NCBI GenBank assembly: GCA_904397845.1
Contig: CAJFOX010000023.1
Location: 1 to 54,249, forward strand
Source: an uncultured Oscillospiraceae bacterium
GTDB taxonomy: Bacteria > Bacillota > Clostridia > Oscillospirales > Ruminococcaceae
Length of the DNA stretch: 54,249 nucleotides
Direction of reading: 5' to 3'
Below, in pieces: positions 33,799-41,862 of the stretch. The position numbers were made by a program, and so were the translations under genes. The notes below the pieces were generated by a model that saw nothing but the letters and a program-made list of their open reading frames with translations, made no database searches and was not told the origin of the DNA. Numbering within the stretch: the first letter of the stretch is position 1; each line of letters begins with the position of its first letter.

Positions 33799-34809
33799 TT
33801 GAAACAGCAAGCACAAGAGATTTTTGAGCATCTTGCGCCCATGATCGGCAACACCCCTCTTCTGGAGATCCACTGTACCTATAAAGGTCGATGTCTGCGC
33901 ATTTTTGCAAAAGCAGAAGCTTATAACCTCACCGGCAGCATCAAAGACCGGGTGGCTTATTATATTTTAAAAAAGGGCTATGAAACCGGCGCCATTGAGT
34001 CGGGCATGACCATAGCAGAGGCTACCAGCGGAAATACCGGCATTTCCTTTGCCGCTGTGGGCGCCGCATTGGGGCACCCGGTCGTAATATATATGCCCGA
34101 CTGGATGAGCCGCGAACGCATTGCCATGATGGAGGGTTACGGCGCTACAGTCCGACTGGTTTCCAAAGAAGAAGGCGGCTTTCTCGGGTCGATCCGAATG
34201 ACCGAGGAACTGGCTCAAAAAGGTGGCGTTTTTCTGCCACGCCAGTTTTCCAACCCAGATAACAGCGCCGCTCATTATGAAACTACCGGTGCCGAAATCC
34301 TGCGTCAGCTAAACGGCTTGGGGCTGCGTCCAGATGGCCTGGTAGCAGGCGTTGGAACTGGCGGAACCGTTATGGGGCTTGCCAGGCGGTTGAAAGAGGC
34401 CTCTTCTGCCTGCCGCGCTTTTGCGCTGGAGCCGTTGAATTCCCCAACTCTTTCCACTGGATACAAAGTCGGCAAGCATCGGATCCAGGGAATTTCCGAC
34501 GACTTCATTCCTGATTTGCTGCAGCTATCTGCGCTGGACGGCGTTGTTTCGGTAGATGATGGCGACGCCATCGTTGCGGCGCAAATGTTGTCCCGGCATT
34601 TGGGAATTGGCGTCGGCATTTCTTCCGGCGCGAATTTGATCGGCGCTGTAATGGCCGCCCAGCGGCTGGGAGACGATCCAGTCGTGATAACTGTTTTCTC
34701 TGACGATAACAAAAAGTACCTGTCTACCGATTATGCTGGCGAAGAGCCAATGAAGGATAGCTATTACACGAAGGACCTTGTTCTTGACAGCGTAATCGCC
34801 CACCGATAA
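33799..34809 (+). CDS. PLP-dependent cysteine synthase family protein
   Basis: Fold-type II PLP enzyme of the O-acetylserine sulfhydrylase / cystathionine beta-synthase group, 336 residues. The PLP lysine is K49 in LTGSIKDR; SGNTGISFA at 77-85 binds the substrate carboxylate; GVGTGGTVMG binds the PLP phosphate. SSGANL near the C-terminus is also typical. It is likely to make cysteine from an activated serine plus sulfide, but related enzymes use other substrates and no sulfur gene is nearby. The start is a TTG behind AAGGAGG. It is single, with its own promoter and terminator. Confidence 0.88.
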   Translation: MKQQAQEIFEHLAPMIGNTPLLEIHCTYKGRCLRIFAKAEAYNLTGSIKDRVAYYILKKGYETGAIESGMTIAEATSGNTGISFAAVGAALGHPVVIYMPDWMSRERIAMMEGYGATVRLVSKEEGGFLGSIRMTEELAQKGGVFLPRQFSNPDNSAAHYETTGAEILRQLNGLGLRPDGLVAGVGTGGTVMGLARRLKEASSACRAFALEPLNSPTLSTGYKVGKHRIQGISDDFIPDLLQLSALDGVVSVDDGDAIVAAQMLSRHLGIGVGISSGANLIGAVMAAQRLGDDPVVITVFSDDNKKYLSTDYAGEEPMKDSYYTKDLVLDSVIAHR

Positions 34810-34850
34810 AAAACGCACCTGCGTCTGCTATACAAAACTTATTGACAGTC

Positions 34851-34896
34851 AAAAAGCGCCGGTTTTCGGGTTACCCTCGAAAACCGGCGCTTTTTA
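34851..34896. terminator. Bidirectional terminator between cysteine synthase-like and ABC genes
   Basis: An 18-base perfect stem AAAAAGCGCCGGTTTTCG/CGAAAACCGGCGCTTTTT around a 9-base loop. The minus-strand ABC gene's stop (34894-34896) lies in its outer tail. Confidence 0.93.
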
Positions 34897-36768
34897 GTGC
34901 GCTAACACTTTTGCTTTTGTTATCTTCCGATTTTTTTGATCTTCCAACGCCCGGCGGAACTGAGTCTCATACAGCTCCCGGTATACACCGTCCTGCTCTA
35001 CTAGCTCCCGGTGGGTTCCTCGCTGCACAATCCGCCCCTGGTCAACCACTAAAATCTCATCCGCCGCCATAATGGTGGACAGGCGGTGAGCAATAACCAG
35101 GCTGGTGCGGCCTTTGAGCAAAGGATCGATCGCATCCTGAATCAGGCTTTCCGAAATCGAATCCAGCGCAGAAGTCGCTTCGTCCAAAATCAGCAGCCGG
35201 GGATTTTTCAAAATTACCCGCGCAATGGAGACCCGCTGTTTTTCACCGCCGGAAAGCTTAATGCCCCGATTCCCCACCAGAGTATCATACCCCTGTGGCA
35301 AGCCCGCGATAAAATCATGGATGTTGGCCTGTCGGCAGGCCTCGACAATCTGTTCTTGGGTGGCCTGCGCGTTAGCGTACAGCAGATTCTCTCGAATGGT
35401 TCCGTTAAACAGGTAGGTATCCTGTGTCACTACGCCGATATTTTTCCGCAACACTTCCAGATCAATCCCTCGAATATCCCGGCCATCCAGCGTAATACGT
35501 CCCTCCGTCACATCGTACAACCGCGGGATCAGATGAATCATTGTCGATTTTCCCGCGCCGGAAGGGCCGACAATCGCCACCGAATGGCCTGCCTCAATGC
35601 GGAAATTAAGGTCTTGCAGAACCGGCTGCCCCAAATCATAGTAGAAGCCTACATGGCAAAATTCCAAATCTCCCTTTACCGATGGCGGCGCTACTGCGTA
35701 AGGGCGGTTCTCTACCTCGACAGGCATATCAAAATATTCAAAAATCCGAGTGAACAATGCCATGGATCGGATCACATCCACCTGGATATTCAGCAGAGAA
35801 TTGACCGGCTGGTACATCCGGCTGAGCAGGGATACCATTACCGTAATATCGCCGACGGTCAAGCTGGTATTTCCCATCTGGATCATAAGAAAGCCGCCCA
35901 CCAGGTAAATCAGCATCGGCCCCATGCTGGTAAAGGTGTTCATGGCCACCCGGAACCAGCGGCCCGCCATGCTTTCCCGAATGTTCAGCCGGGTCATTTC
36001 CCGGTTGGCCTTCTGATATTTCTCATATTCCATCTTTTCATTGGTGAACAGTTTTACCAGCATCTGACCGCTAACGCTCAATGTCTCGTTGAGAATCTGG
36101 TTAATCTCATCATTCTTTTCCTGTGACTTCAGCGCAAGGCTCCAGCGGGTTTTTCCAACCCGCTTGGTCGGCAGTACAAACAACGGCACGATAATGACTC
36201 CCACGGTTGCCAAAATCCAGTTTTTCTGATACATTGCCACCACCGAAGTAGCTAGTACGGCAATATTGCTTAAAATGCTGGTAAGGGTATTGGCAATCAC
36301 GCTCTGCACACCGGAAATATCGCTGGTCATACGGGTAATGACATCCCCCTGCCTGCTGCTGGTAAAAAAACGGTGGGACATTTTTTGCAGATGGGCATAC
36401 ATTTGATTACGCATATCGTAAGTAATATGCTGCGCTACCCAGGTATTCAGATAGCTTTCCAGTACGCCGATCAGGTTGGAAAGGACCAGCACGGCAAACG
36501 ATAAGGCGATCAGCACCAGCAGTACGCCGAAATCCCCGCCAATCAGCCCTTCGTCGATGATCTTTCCGGTGAGGATGGATGGCAAAAGCCCAAAAATCGA
36601 CGACAGGATAATCGCCGCCAGAACCAGCAGCAATTTGGGCCAGTAAGGCAGCAGATAAGAAAAAATGCGTTTGAGCAGTGCTTTTGTAATCTGCGGTCGG
36701 TTTTTCTTTTCTTCTTCTGTTAAAAAACGGTTTGGGCCTCGCATTCCTACCGGTCCTCCTGGCGGCAT
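34894..36768 (-). CDS. ABC exporter, fused permease and ATPase (multidrug/lipid type)
   Basis: Half-transporter of 624 residues. The membrane domain (about 40-320) has six helices and ends each round with ITRMTSDISGVQSVI, typical of MsbA/LmrA-like exporters. The ATPase domain has Walker A GPSGAGKST, Q-loop TQDTYLFNGT, signature LSGGEKQRVS, Walker B LLILDEATSALD and an H-loop in IAHRLST. It probably acts as a homodimer, since no partner gene is near. The ATG at 36768 follows AAGGAGGA best; ATGs at 36774 and 36744 are alternatives. It overlaps the end of the marR gene by 22 bases, so both are translated from one message, and its substrate may be the MarR inducer. Confidence 0.9.
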   Translation of the reverse strand: MPPGGPVGMRGPNRFLTEEEKKNRPQITKALLKRIFSYLLPYWPKLLLVLAAIILSSIFGLLPSILTGKIIDEGLIGGDFGVLLVLIALSFAVLVLSNLIGVLESYLNTWVAQHITYDMRNQMYAHLQKMSHRFFTSSRQGDVITRMTSDISGVQSVIANTLTSILSNIAVLATSVVAMYQKNWILATVGVIIVPLFVLPTKRVGKTRWSLALKSQEKNDEINQILNETLSVSGQMLVKLFTNEKMEYEKYQKANREMTRLNIRESMAGRWFRVAMNTFTSMGPMLIYLVGGFLMIQMGNTSLTVGDITVMVSLLSRMYQPVNSLLNIQVDVIRSMALFTRIFEYFDMPVEVENRPYAVAPPSVKGDLEFCHVGFYYDLGQPVLQDLNFRIEAGHSVAIVGPSGAGKSTMIHLIPRLYDVTEGRITLDGRDIRGIDLEVLRKNIGVVTQDTYLFNGTIRENLLYANAQATQEQIVEACRQANIHDFIAGLPQGYDTLVGNRGIKLSGGEKQRVSIARVILKNPRLLILDEATSALDSISESLIQDAIDPLLKGRTSLVIAHRLSTIMAADEILVVDQGRIVQRGTHRELVEQDGVYRELYETQFRRALEDQKNRKITKAKVLAH

Positions 36769-37208
36769 GCACATTCCTCCTTCTTCCTCTGTTCTTCCAG
36801 ACAGTCAATCAATTTCCCACAAATCCGGTTCAATTCCTTGGTTTCCTGTGGTGTCAAACACTGCAAAAGCGCATCCTGGTAAGGCAGCCGTGTCTGGCTG
36901 TGCTGCTGGAATTGACGGCGCCCCTGCTCTGTCAGCCAGATATGAGAAATCCGGGCGTCTTTTTCATCACGCTGCCGCCGGATATCCCCCTGAGATTCCA
37001 AGCGGGAAAGCATTTCGCTCAACGACGACGGCCGGATATCCAATAATTCGGTCAATTCCCGGGCGCTCGTTCCTTCGTGACGGGAAATCGCCTCCATCAG
37101 TCTGCCATATCCATGAAAATGGTGCGATCCATGGTGATGCGACCTGCCCCGTCGCAAAGCGCGCATTAATCGAAATAGACATTCTAAAGGTTGTTCTTGT
37201 ATCTCCAT
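36747..37208 (-). CDS. MarR family transcriptional regulator
   Basis: A 153-residue winged-helix regulator: an N-terminal helical part with a His-rich stretch (RSHHHGSHHFHGYG, unusual and possibly metal-binding), then the helix-turn-helix (EGTSARELTELLDIRPSSLSEMLSRLESQG, in parts) and a wing with RQRDEKDARISHIWLTEQGR, and a C-terminal dimer helix. The ATG at 37208 follows GGAGGA. It probably represses itself and the ABC exporter through the palindrome in its promoter at 37254-37275. Confidence 0.9.
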   Translation of the reverse strand: MEIQEQPLECLFRLMRALRRGRSHHHGSHHFHGYGRLMEAISRHEGTSARELTELLDIRPSSLSEMLSRLESQGDIRRQRDEKDARISHIWLTEQGRRQFQQHSQTRLPYQDALLQCLTPQETKELNRICGKLIDCLEEQRKKEECACRQEDR

Positions 37209-37251
37209 TTTCCTCCTCCAAACAGTTCGGTACCTAATATTTATCATCCCT

Positions 37252-37280
37252 ATAATACTTTGGTACCGAAGTATTGTCAA
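37252..37280 (-). promoter_or_regulatory. Promoter of marR-ABC with palindromic operator
   Basis: TTGACA (37275-37280), 17 bases, TATTAT (37252-37257) on the minus strand. The 22 bases 37254-37275 form an inverted repeat centred on GGTACC with only one mismatched pair (AATACTT-x-GGTACC-x-AAGTATT). A second GGTACC with similar flanks (TTCGGTACCTAA) lies at 37227-37238, downstream of the start point. Confidence 0.88.
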
Positions 37281-37305
37281 GTATTTTTTCAAAAACACCA
37301 AAAAA

Positions 37306-37334
37306 ACAGGCCGCATATGTCATATACAGCCTGT
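37306..37334 (-). terminator. Hairpin upstream of the marR promoter
   Basis: On the minus strand ACAGGCTGTATATG pairs with CATATGCGGCCTGT (two wobble pairs), followed by seven T. It would stop minus-strand read-through into the marR promoter. From here to 37660 (about 325 bases) I see no gene; a 75-residue frame there has no ribosome site or family look. Confidence 0.65.
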
Positions 37335-37660
37335 ACAAGTATTAAACATGATCCAATTCGTTCAAAGCAGCTTTATTTTCCCCATCGCATGCCCACCAAA
37401 TGAACCGGTAAAACGACAACGGCTTTCCGCCTGTTTCTCTCTAGCCGTCTTGAAAATAAATCTTTCCACCTGTCTGCTATGATTTCTTTTTTCAGACACA
37501 AATTGCCCGCTGAAATTTTTGTCATTAGTCTTTTCTTTTCATTGGTCGCAAAATATCTAGGGCAGTCGCTTTTTTGTCGAATGCCGTTCGCTTTATGCAC
37601 AAAGGATGGATGGCATGCATGGAGCGCAAAATTCTAAAAACCCCGTTGATTTTGGCAAAA

Positions 37661-37696
37661 AAAAGGGGTGAATTTTTTCAATTCACCCCTTTTTTC
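37661..37696. terminator. Terminator of the coiled-coil protein gene
   Basis: AAAAGGGGTGAATT and AATTCACCCCTTTT pair perfectly around a short T/C loop, with extra A or T on each side. It directly follows the stop of the coiled-coil gene (minus strand). Confidence 0.92.
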
Positions 37697-38161
37697 CTAC
37701 TTTTGCAAATTTCTGCCGGATGATTTGAGCGCCTGGCGAGTAGAGCGCACATCGCCCAGTGATTTGGAAAGCGTCTCTTCTGTACTTTTAAGCATCGTTT
37801 CTGCAAACTCCTGAGAAGCCTGCCGCATCTCACGGGATTTCGCCTGTGCCTGAGTCAGGATCTCAGTTGCGCGGGTCTGAGCCTGTTTGGTGATTTCCTC
37901 CTGCTCCACCAGCGCTTTGGCACGATCTTCCGCCTTACGGACGATATCCTCCGCCTCTTTTTTAGCCACACTGATGATATCTGCCCGATCGGCCACAATC
38001 TGTTTGGCCTGCTTGATTTCCGCAGGCATGTTCAGGCGAATATCATCAATCAGATCCCGTACCTTTTCTGCATCGACAACGCACCGGCCTCCAGTTAGCG
38101 GCAGGTTCCACGCGCGATCTAACATTTCGTCCATTGCATCCAAAATATCATCAATATTCAT
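37697..38161 (-). CDS. Coiled-coil protein next to coaD (ATP synthase subunit B/DivIVA-like)
   Basis: The 154-residue protein has a short globular start (MNIDDILDAMDEMLDRAWNL) and a region PAEIKQAKQIVADRADIISVA, then a long alanine- and charge-rich helix (about 60-130) of coiled-coil type. Such proteins next to coaD in Clostridia are often labelled ATPase or V-type ATPase subunit, based on coiled-coil resemblance only. A DivIVA-like scaffold role is possible but unproven. GGGAGGG precedes the ATG. It is 68 bases after coaD and ends in a strong terminator. Confidence 0.65.
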   Translation of the reverse strand: MNIDDILDAMDEMLDRAWNLPLTGGRCVVDAEKVRDLIDDIRLNMPAEIKQAKQIVADRADIISVAKKEAEDIVRKAEDRAKALVEQEEITKQAQTRATEILTQAQAKSREMRQASQEFAETMLKSTEETLSKSLGDVRSTRQALKSSGRNLQK

Positions 38162-38229
38162 AGCATAAGCCCTCCCTTAAACTGCGTTTTTGGCGGTAAA
38201 TCCAGTCCTGCCCCGGCAAAACAGCGCGG

Positions 38230-38718
38230 TTACTCCTTTTTGCACAGACGGCTTGCCACCCGGTCTACGATCTGTGATGGCAGGAAATCGGAAATGTCCC
38301 CGCCGAACTGGGCGATCTGTTTCACCAGGCTGGAACTCAAATACATATTCTGCGAAGCAGTTGTCAGAAAAACCGTGTCCGACGTGGGATTTAGTTTTTT
38401 ATTGGCCAGCGCCATCTGAAATTCATATTCAAAATCCGACACTGCCCGCAGGCCCTTGACAATGGCCACCGCGCCCACGTCCCGGACATAATCGGCCAAA
38501 AGGCCCGAAAAAGTGTCTACTTCTACGTTTGGCAGACTGCCGCCGATGACCTCCCGGATCATCTGCACCCGCTCCTCCGGCGAAAAGCTTGGCGTTTTGG
38601 CAGCGTTGATCACCACCAGAACAATCACTCTGTCAAATAATTTTGAAGCCCGCGTCACAATATCCAGATGACCTTTGGTCACCGGATCAAAACTGCCGGG
38701 ACAAACCGCAATTCTCAT
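38230..38718 (-). CDS. coaD: Phosphopantetheine adenylyltransferase
   Basis: Fourth step of coenzyme A synthesis: joins ATP and 4'-phosphopantetheine to dephospho-CoA. The 162-residue protein begins RIAVCPGSFDPVTKGHLDIV with the nucleotidyltransferase (T/H)xGH motif, has IVKGLRAVSDFEYEFQMA, and near the end YLSSSLVKQIAQFGGD. Length and motifs are standard. It lies 6 bases after rsmD, the widespread rsmD-coaD pair. Confidence 0.97.
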   Translation of the reverse strand: MRIAVCPGSFDPVTKGHLDIVTRASKLFDRVIVLVVINAAKTPSFSPEERVQMIREVIGGSLPNVEVDTFSGLLADYVRDVGAVAIVKGLRAVSDFEYEFQMALANKKLNPTSDTVFLTTASQNMYLSSSLVKQIAQFGGDISDFLPSQIVDRVASRLCKKE

Positions 38719-38724
38719 TTGCTG

Positions 38725-39270
38725 TTACTCCTCTTCCAAAACCCGATAAGTATGGATCATCGCCTTGCCATACCGGCGGGTTTTTATCAGGCGGAAACTG
38801 CCCACCTCTTTCGGCAGTTCCTCATGCCGGTCGGTTTCACACAGGATGACCCCGCTGGGAGCCATCTGCGTCGCCACCAGCGGAAGCGCCGCCTGCACCA
38901 ACCCCTGATTGTAAGGCGGGTCGATAAAAGCAATATCATATTCTCCACCGCCGAGCTTTAAAAAACCGATCGCTTCCATGGCAACTACCCGGCATTGCTG
39001 TTCAAACCCGCAAGCCGCGATGTTGGCCCGCAGCGCCTCCAAGGAAGACCGGCTGTTTTCCACAAAGGTCACAGACCGGGCGCCGCGGCTAATCGCCTCC
39101 AGCCCCATTTGGCCAGTACCTGCAAACAAATCCAGCATCCTTGCGCCCGCCACTTCAAAATGGATGGCAGAAAATACAGCCTCTTTGGTCACCTCCGCCG
39201 TTGGGCGGACATCTGTCCCTGCTGGGGCCATCAGCCTCCGCCCGCGGGCGGAACCGGTAATGATCCTCAT
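38725..39270 (-). CDS. rsmD: 16S rRNA (guanine(966)-N2)-methyltransferase
   Basis: SAM-dependent methyltransferase acting on 16S rRNA G966. The 181-residue protein has the N-terminal RIITGSARGRRL, RPTAEVTKEAVFSAI, the SAM loop MLDLFAGTGQMGLEAISRG, and the catalytic DPPYN in IAFIDPPYNQ. The ATG at 39270 follows GGAGGAG; the frame is open further upstream but without a ribosome site. It is followed by coaD. Confidence 0.95.
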   Translation of the reverse strand: MRIITGSARGRRLMAPAGTDVRPTAEVTKEAVFSAIHFEVAGARMLDLFAGTGQMGLEAISRGARSVTFVENSRSSLEALRANIAACGFEQQCRVVAMEAIGFLKLGGGEYDIAFIDPPYNQGLVQAALPLVATQMAPSGVILCETDRHEELPKEVGSFRLIKTRRYGKAMIHTYRVLEEE

Positions 39271-39380
39271 TTCTCTCCTCCATTTATGCGCTGTTTCGAT
39301 CAAAATCTGTTTATTTTTCCATGATCTACATACGGTTATTATGGGGCAAAACCTGCCGGATGTCAATATCCGACCCTTCT

Positions 39381-41216
39381 TTATTCCTCATCGGCATGTA
39401 ACCAATCGTACAGGCGCTGAGCACTGGCCGATGTCATTCCTTTGACCGCTGCCAGCTGCTCCACCGTTGCCTGGCGCATCGCCTTTTGGGTTTTAAATGC
39501 CGTAAACAGCGCCTTTGCCCGGGCCGGCCCAATCCCCTCTACCGAAGTCATAGCCAGCTCCATTCCGCTTTTTCGGTGGCTTTTGCGAGAAAAATCGATG
39601 GTATAGCGATGCACCTCATCCTGAATGCGGGTAACCAGCGCAAAGGCATTTTTATTGGCGTTGATGGAAATTTCACCGCCATCTTTGGCGATAGCACGGG
39701 TGCGGTGCCGGTCGTCCTTGACCATGCCGAATACCGGTACATGGATACCCATTTCCTCCAACAACGGCAGGATCGCTCCCACATGTCCTTTGCCGCCGTC
39801 CAAAAGTATCAGATCCGGCAAACGGCCGAACCCCTCGCCTGAGGATTTTTCCTCCTCATAGCGGCCAAACCGGCGGGAAAGCATCTCTCTCATGCTGGCG
39901 TAATCATCGGGGGTCAGCTGGGTTTTCATCTTGAATTTGCGGTAATACTTTTTCTGGGGACGCCCACCTTCAAACACCACCATGCCGCCGACAATCGTGC
40001 CGGCGCCAATATTGGAGATATCATAAGCCTCAATGTAGGATGGCGGCGCCGAGAGACCCAGCAGCCGGGCCAGCTCGTCCAAGGCGGAAAGCTCTCTTCC
40101 GGTGCGGGACACTTCATGGGAAAGGCGCTGGGAGGCGTTGTTATGTGCCATTTCCACCAACCTGGCCTGTTCTCCTCGCTGCGGTATTGTAATGGTAATT
40201 TTGTGCCCCATTTTCTGTGAAAAATACGCCTCAGTTAACTCCCGGTCTTCAAAATCGCCGTCCACTTCAATGACACGCGGGATGTCTTCCCGGTAATAGC
40301 CCAGCAGGAACTCCCTGCGGAAAGCGGGCAAGTCTCCGCTTTCATAAAATACAAAATCCTTTTTGTCCACCAACCGGTGATTGCGAAACAATAGAATTGC
40401 CGCCGCAGTGGCAGAATCGCTCTGGGTAAAAGCCACAATGTCCGCGTCCGCCGCTTTGGAGCTGACCACCTTCTGCCGATCGGCAATCTTCTTAATGGCC
40501 TGGATTCGGTCCCGGTACTGGGCGGCCTTTTCAAAATCCAGATTGTCGCTGGCGCGCAGCATCTGTTCCTCCAGCCGCTCCAGCGCACGGGCCGAGCCTC
40601 CCCGGATAAAATCCAATGCCTCTTCTACACGGGCAGAATATTCCTCTTCACTGATCCGCCCCCGGCAAAGGCCGATGCACTGCTTGATGTGAAAGTTTAA
40701 GCAAGGCCTTCCCTTGCGGAATTCCTGCGGGAATTTCCGGCTACAGGTCGGCAACATGAACACCTTATTGGCCTCATCCACCGTCTGCTTGACCACATAG
40801 GAAGACATATAAGGGCCAAGATAAGTACACCCGTCCCCTTCCTGCTTCTGCAGTACCGCTTGGATACGGCTGTAAGGAGGAGGCGTCACCTTGATATAAG
40901 AATACCCCTTATCGTCTTTCAGCAGAATATTATATTTCGGGGTATACTGCTTAATGAGGCTGCATTCCAGCACCAGCGCTTCAAATTCGCTGTCCGTTAC
41001 AATCGTCTCAAAATCATAGACATTTTCTACCATTTTGTAGACCTTTTCCAGATGCTTTTCCACGCTGCGAAAATAACTGGACACCCGGTTGCGCAATGCC
41101 TTGGCTTTACCGATATAAATGATTTTTCCGGTTTTGTCCCGCATGATATAAACGCCCGGCTCTTTCGGCAGCTGACGCACTTTTTCCCGCAGATATCCAA
41201 GTCTCGGATTATTCAT
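39381..41216 (-). CDS. uvrC: Excinuclease ABC subunit C
   Basis: Nuclease of the UvrABC nucleotide-excision repair system that makes both cuts around bulky lesions. The 611-residue protein has the N-terminal GIY-YIG domain (EPGVYIMRDKTGKIIYIGKAK in parts), a UVR motif near 200-240 (EEQMLRASDNLDFEKAAQYRD), the RNase H-like endonuclease domain with IEAYDISNIGAGTIVGGMVV and LILLDGGKGHV, and C-terminal helix-hairpin-helix motifs (VEGIGPARAKAL, VKGMTSASAQRL). The ATG at 41216 follows GGAGGGG. Confidence 0.97.
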   Translation of the reverse strand: MNNPRLGYLREKVRQLPKEPGVYIMRDKTGKIIYIGKAKALRNRVSSYFRSVEKHLEKVYKMVENVYDFETIVTDSEFEALVLECSLIKQYTPKYNILLKDDKGYSYIKVTPPPYSRIQAVLQKQEGDGCTYLGPYMSSYVVKQTVDEANKVFMLPTCSRKFPQEFRKGRPCLNFHIKQCIGLCRGRISEEEYSARVEEALDFIRGGSARALERLEEQMLRASDNLDFEKAAQYRDRIQAIKKIADRQKVVSSKAADADIVAFTQSDSATAAAILLFRNHRLVDKKDFVFYESGDLPAFRREFLLGYYREDIPRVIEVDGDFEDRELTEAYFSQKMGHKITITIPQRGEQARLVEMAHNNASQRLSHEVSRTGRELSALDELARLLGLSAPPSYIEAYDISNIGAGTIVGGMVVFEGGRPQKKYYRKFKMKTQLTPDDYASMREMLSRRFGRYEEEKSSGEGFGRLPDLILLDGGKGHVGAILPLLEEMGIHVPVFGMVKDDRHRTRAIAKDGGEISINANKNAFALVTRIQDEVHRYTIDFSRKSHRKSGMELAMTSVEGIGPARAKALFTAFKTQKAMRQATVEQLAAVKGMTSASAQRLYDWLHADEE

Positions 41217-41245
41217 TTTCCGCCCCTCCTTTCGCAAAAAGATAG

Positions 41246-41283
41246 GAAAAAAGCCCCGCCGTGCATTTTGCCCGGGAGGCTTT
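41246..41283 (-). terminator. Terminator after ptsH
   Basis: On the minus strand AAAGCCTCCCG pairs with CGGGGCTTT (one bulge) around a 13-base loop, followed by TTTTTTCC. It lies between ptsH and uvrC. Confidence 0.6.
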
Positions 41284-41298
41284 CATCGTGCTGTGTGA

Positions 41299-41562
41299 TT
41301 ACTCGGAAAAACCGGACTCAACCAGTTTTACCAGGCCGTTGACCGCCTGCTCCTCATCCGCACCATCCGCAATGATCCGGATGGTGGTGCCGCCAACAAT
41401 CCCCAGAGAAAGAACGCCAAGCAGACTCTTTGCGTTTACGCGGCGCTCATCCTTCTCCACCCAGATGGAGGATTTATACTCGTTCGCCTTCTGAATAAAA
41501 AAAGTAGCGGGGCGGGCGTGCAGGCCTACCTGGTTCTGAACCTGAACATCTTTTACAAACAT
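41299..41562 (-). CDS. ptsH: HPr family phosphocarrier protein
   Basis: Histidine-containing phosphocarrier of the sugar phosphotransferase system. The 87-residue product has His15 in VGLHARPATFF (phosphorylated by enzyme I) and Ser46 in NAKSLLGVLSLG, the site for HPr kinase used in Gram-positive catabolite repression. The family end VESGF is present. It is monocistronic, with its own promoter and terminator, and ptsI is not adjacent as it is in Bacillus. Confidence 0.93.
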   Translation of the reverse strand: MFVKDVQVQNQVGLHARPATFFIQKANEYKSSIWVEKDERRVNAKSLLGVLSLGIVGGTTIRIIADGADEEQAVNGLVKLVESGFSE

Positions 41563-41646
41563 TACTACAACTCTCCTGCTTCTTCATCTAAAATTCTACT
41601 CTGCTTCTTCCAAAACGTTCCCTGCGGAACAGCCAAACTACTTATT

Positions 41647-41674
41647 ATTATAACACAGCAAAGCGGTTCGTCAA
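41647..41674 (-). promoter_or_regulatory. Promoter of ptsH
   Basis: TTGACG (41669-41674), a 16-base spacer and TATAAT (41647-41652) preceded by an extended TGT. The remainder of the 300-base gap 41563-41862 shows no gene; a small inverted repeat ACCAAAAA/TTTTTGGT at 41804-41824 may end the U32 gene's transcript. Confidence 0.8.
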
Positions 41675-41862
41675 CGCATTCCGGAGGCTGTTTGCAGGTT
41701 TTTCTGCAAAATTCTGCTTGTTGGATAAACAAAAGCAAAACAAAAACCATTCTGTTTGTGGGGATTAAACAAAATATTTTCCCCAAGCTATGTGTTTTCA
41801 ACGACCAAAAACAGCATTTTTGGTGGAAAATGCGTGCCAACCTGTTGATACGGTAAAAGCCT

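Noticed and set aside
37373-37600. A 75-residue minus-strand ORF in the gap between marR and the coiled-coil gene
   Set aside because: No ribosome site, no recognisable pattern, lies between two terminators.
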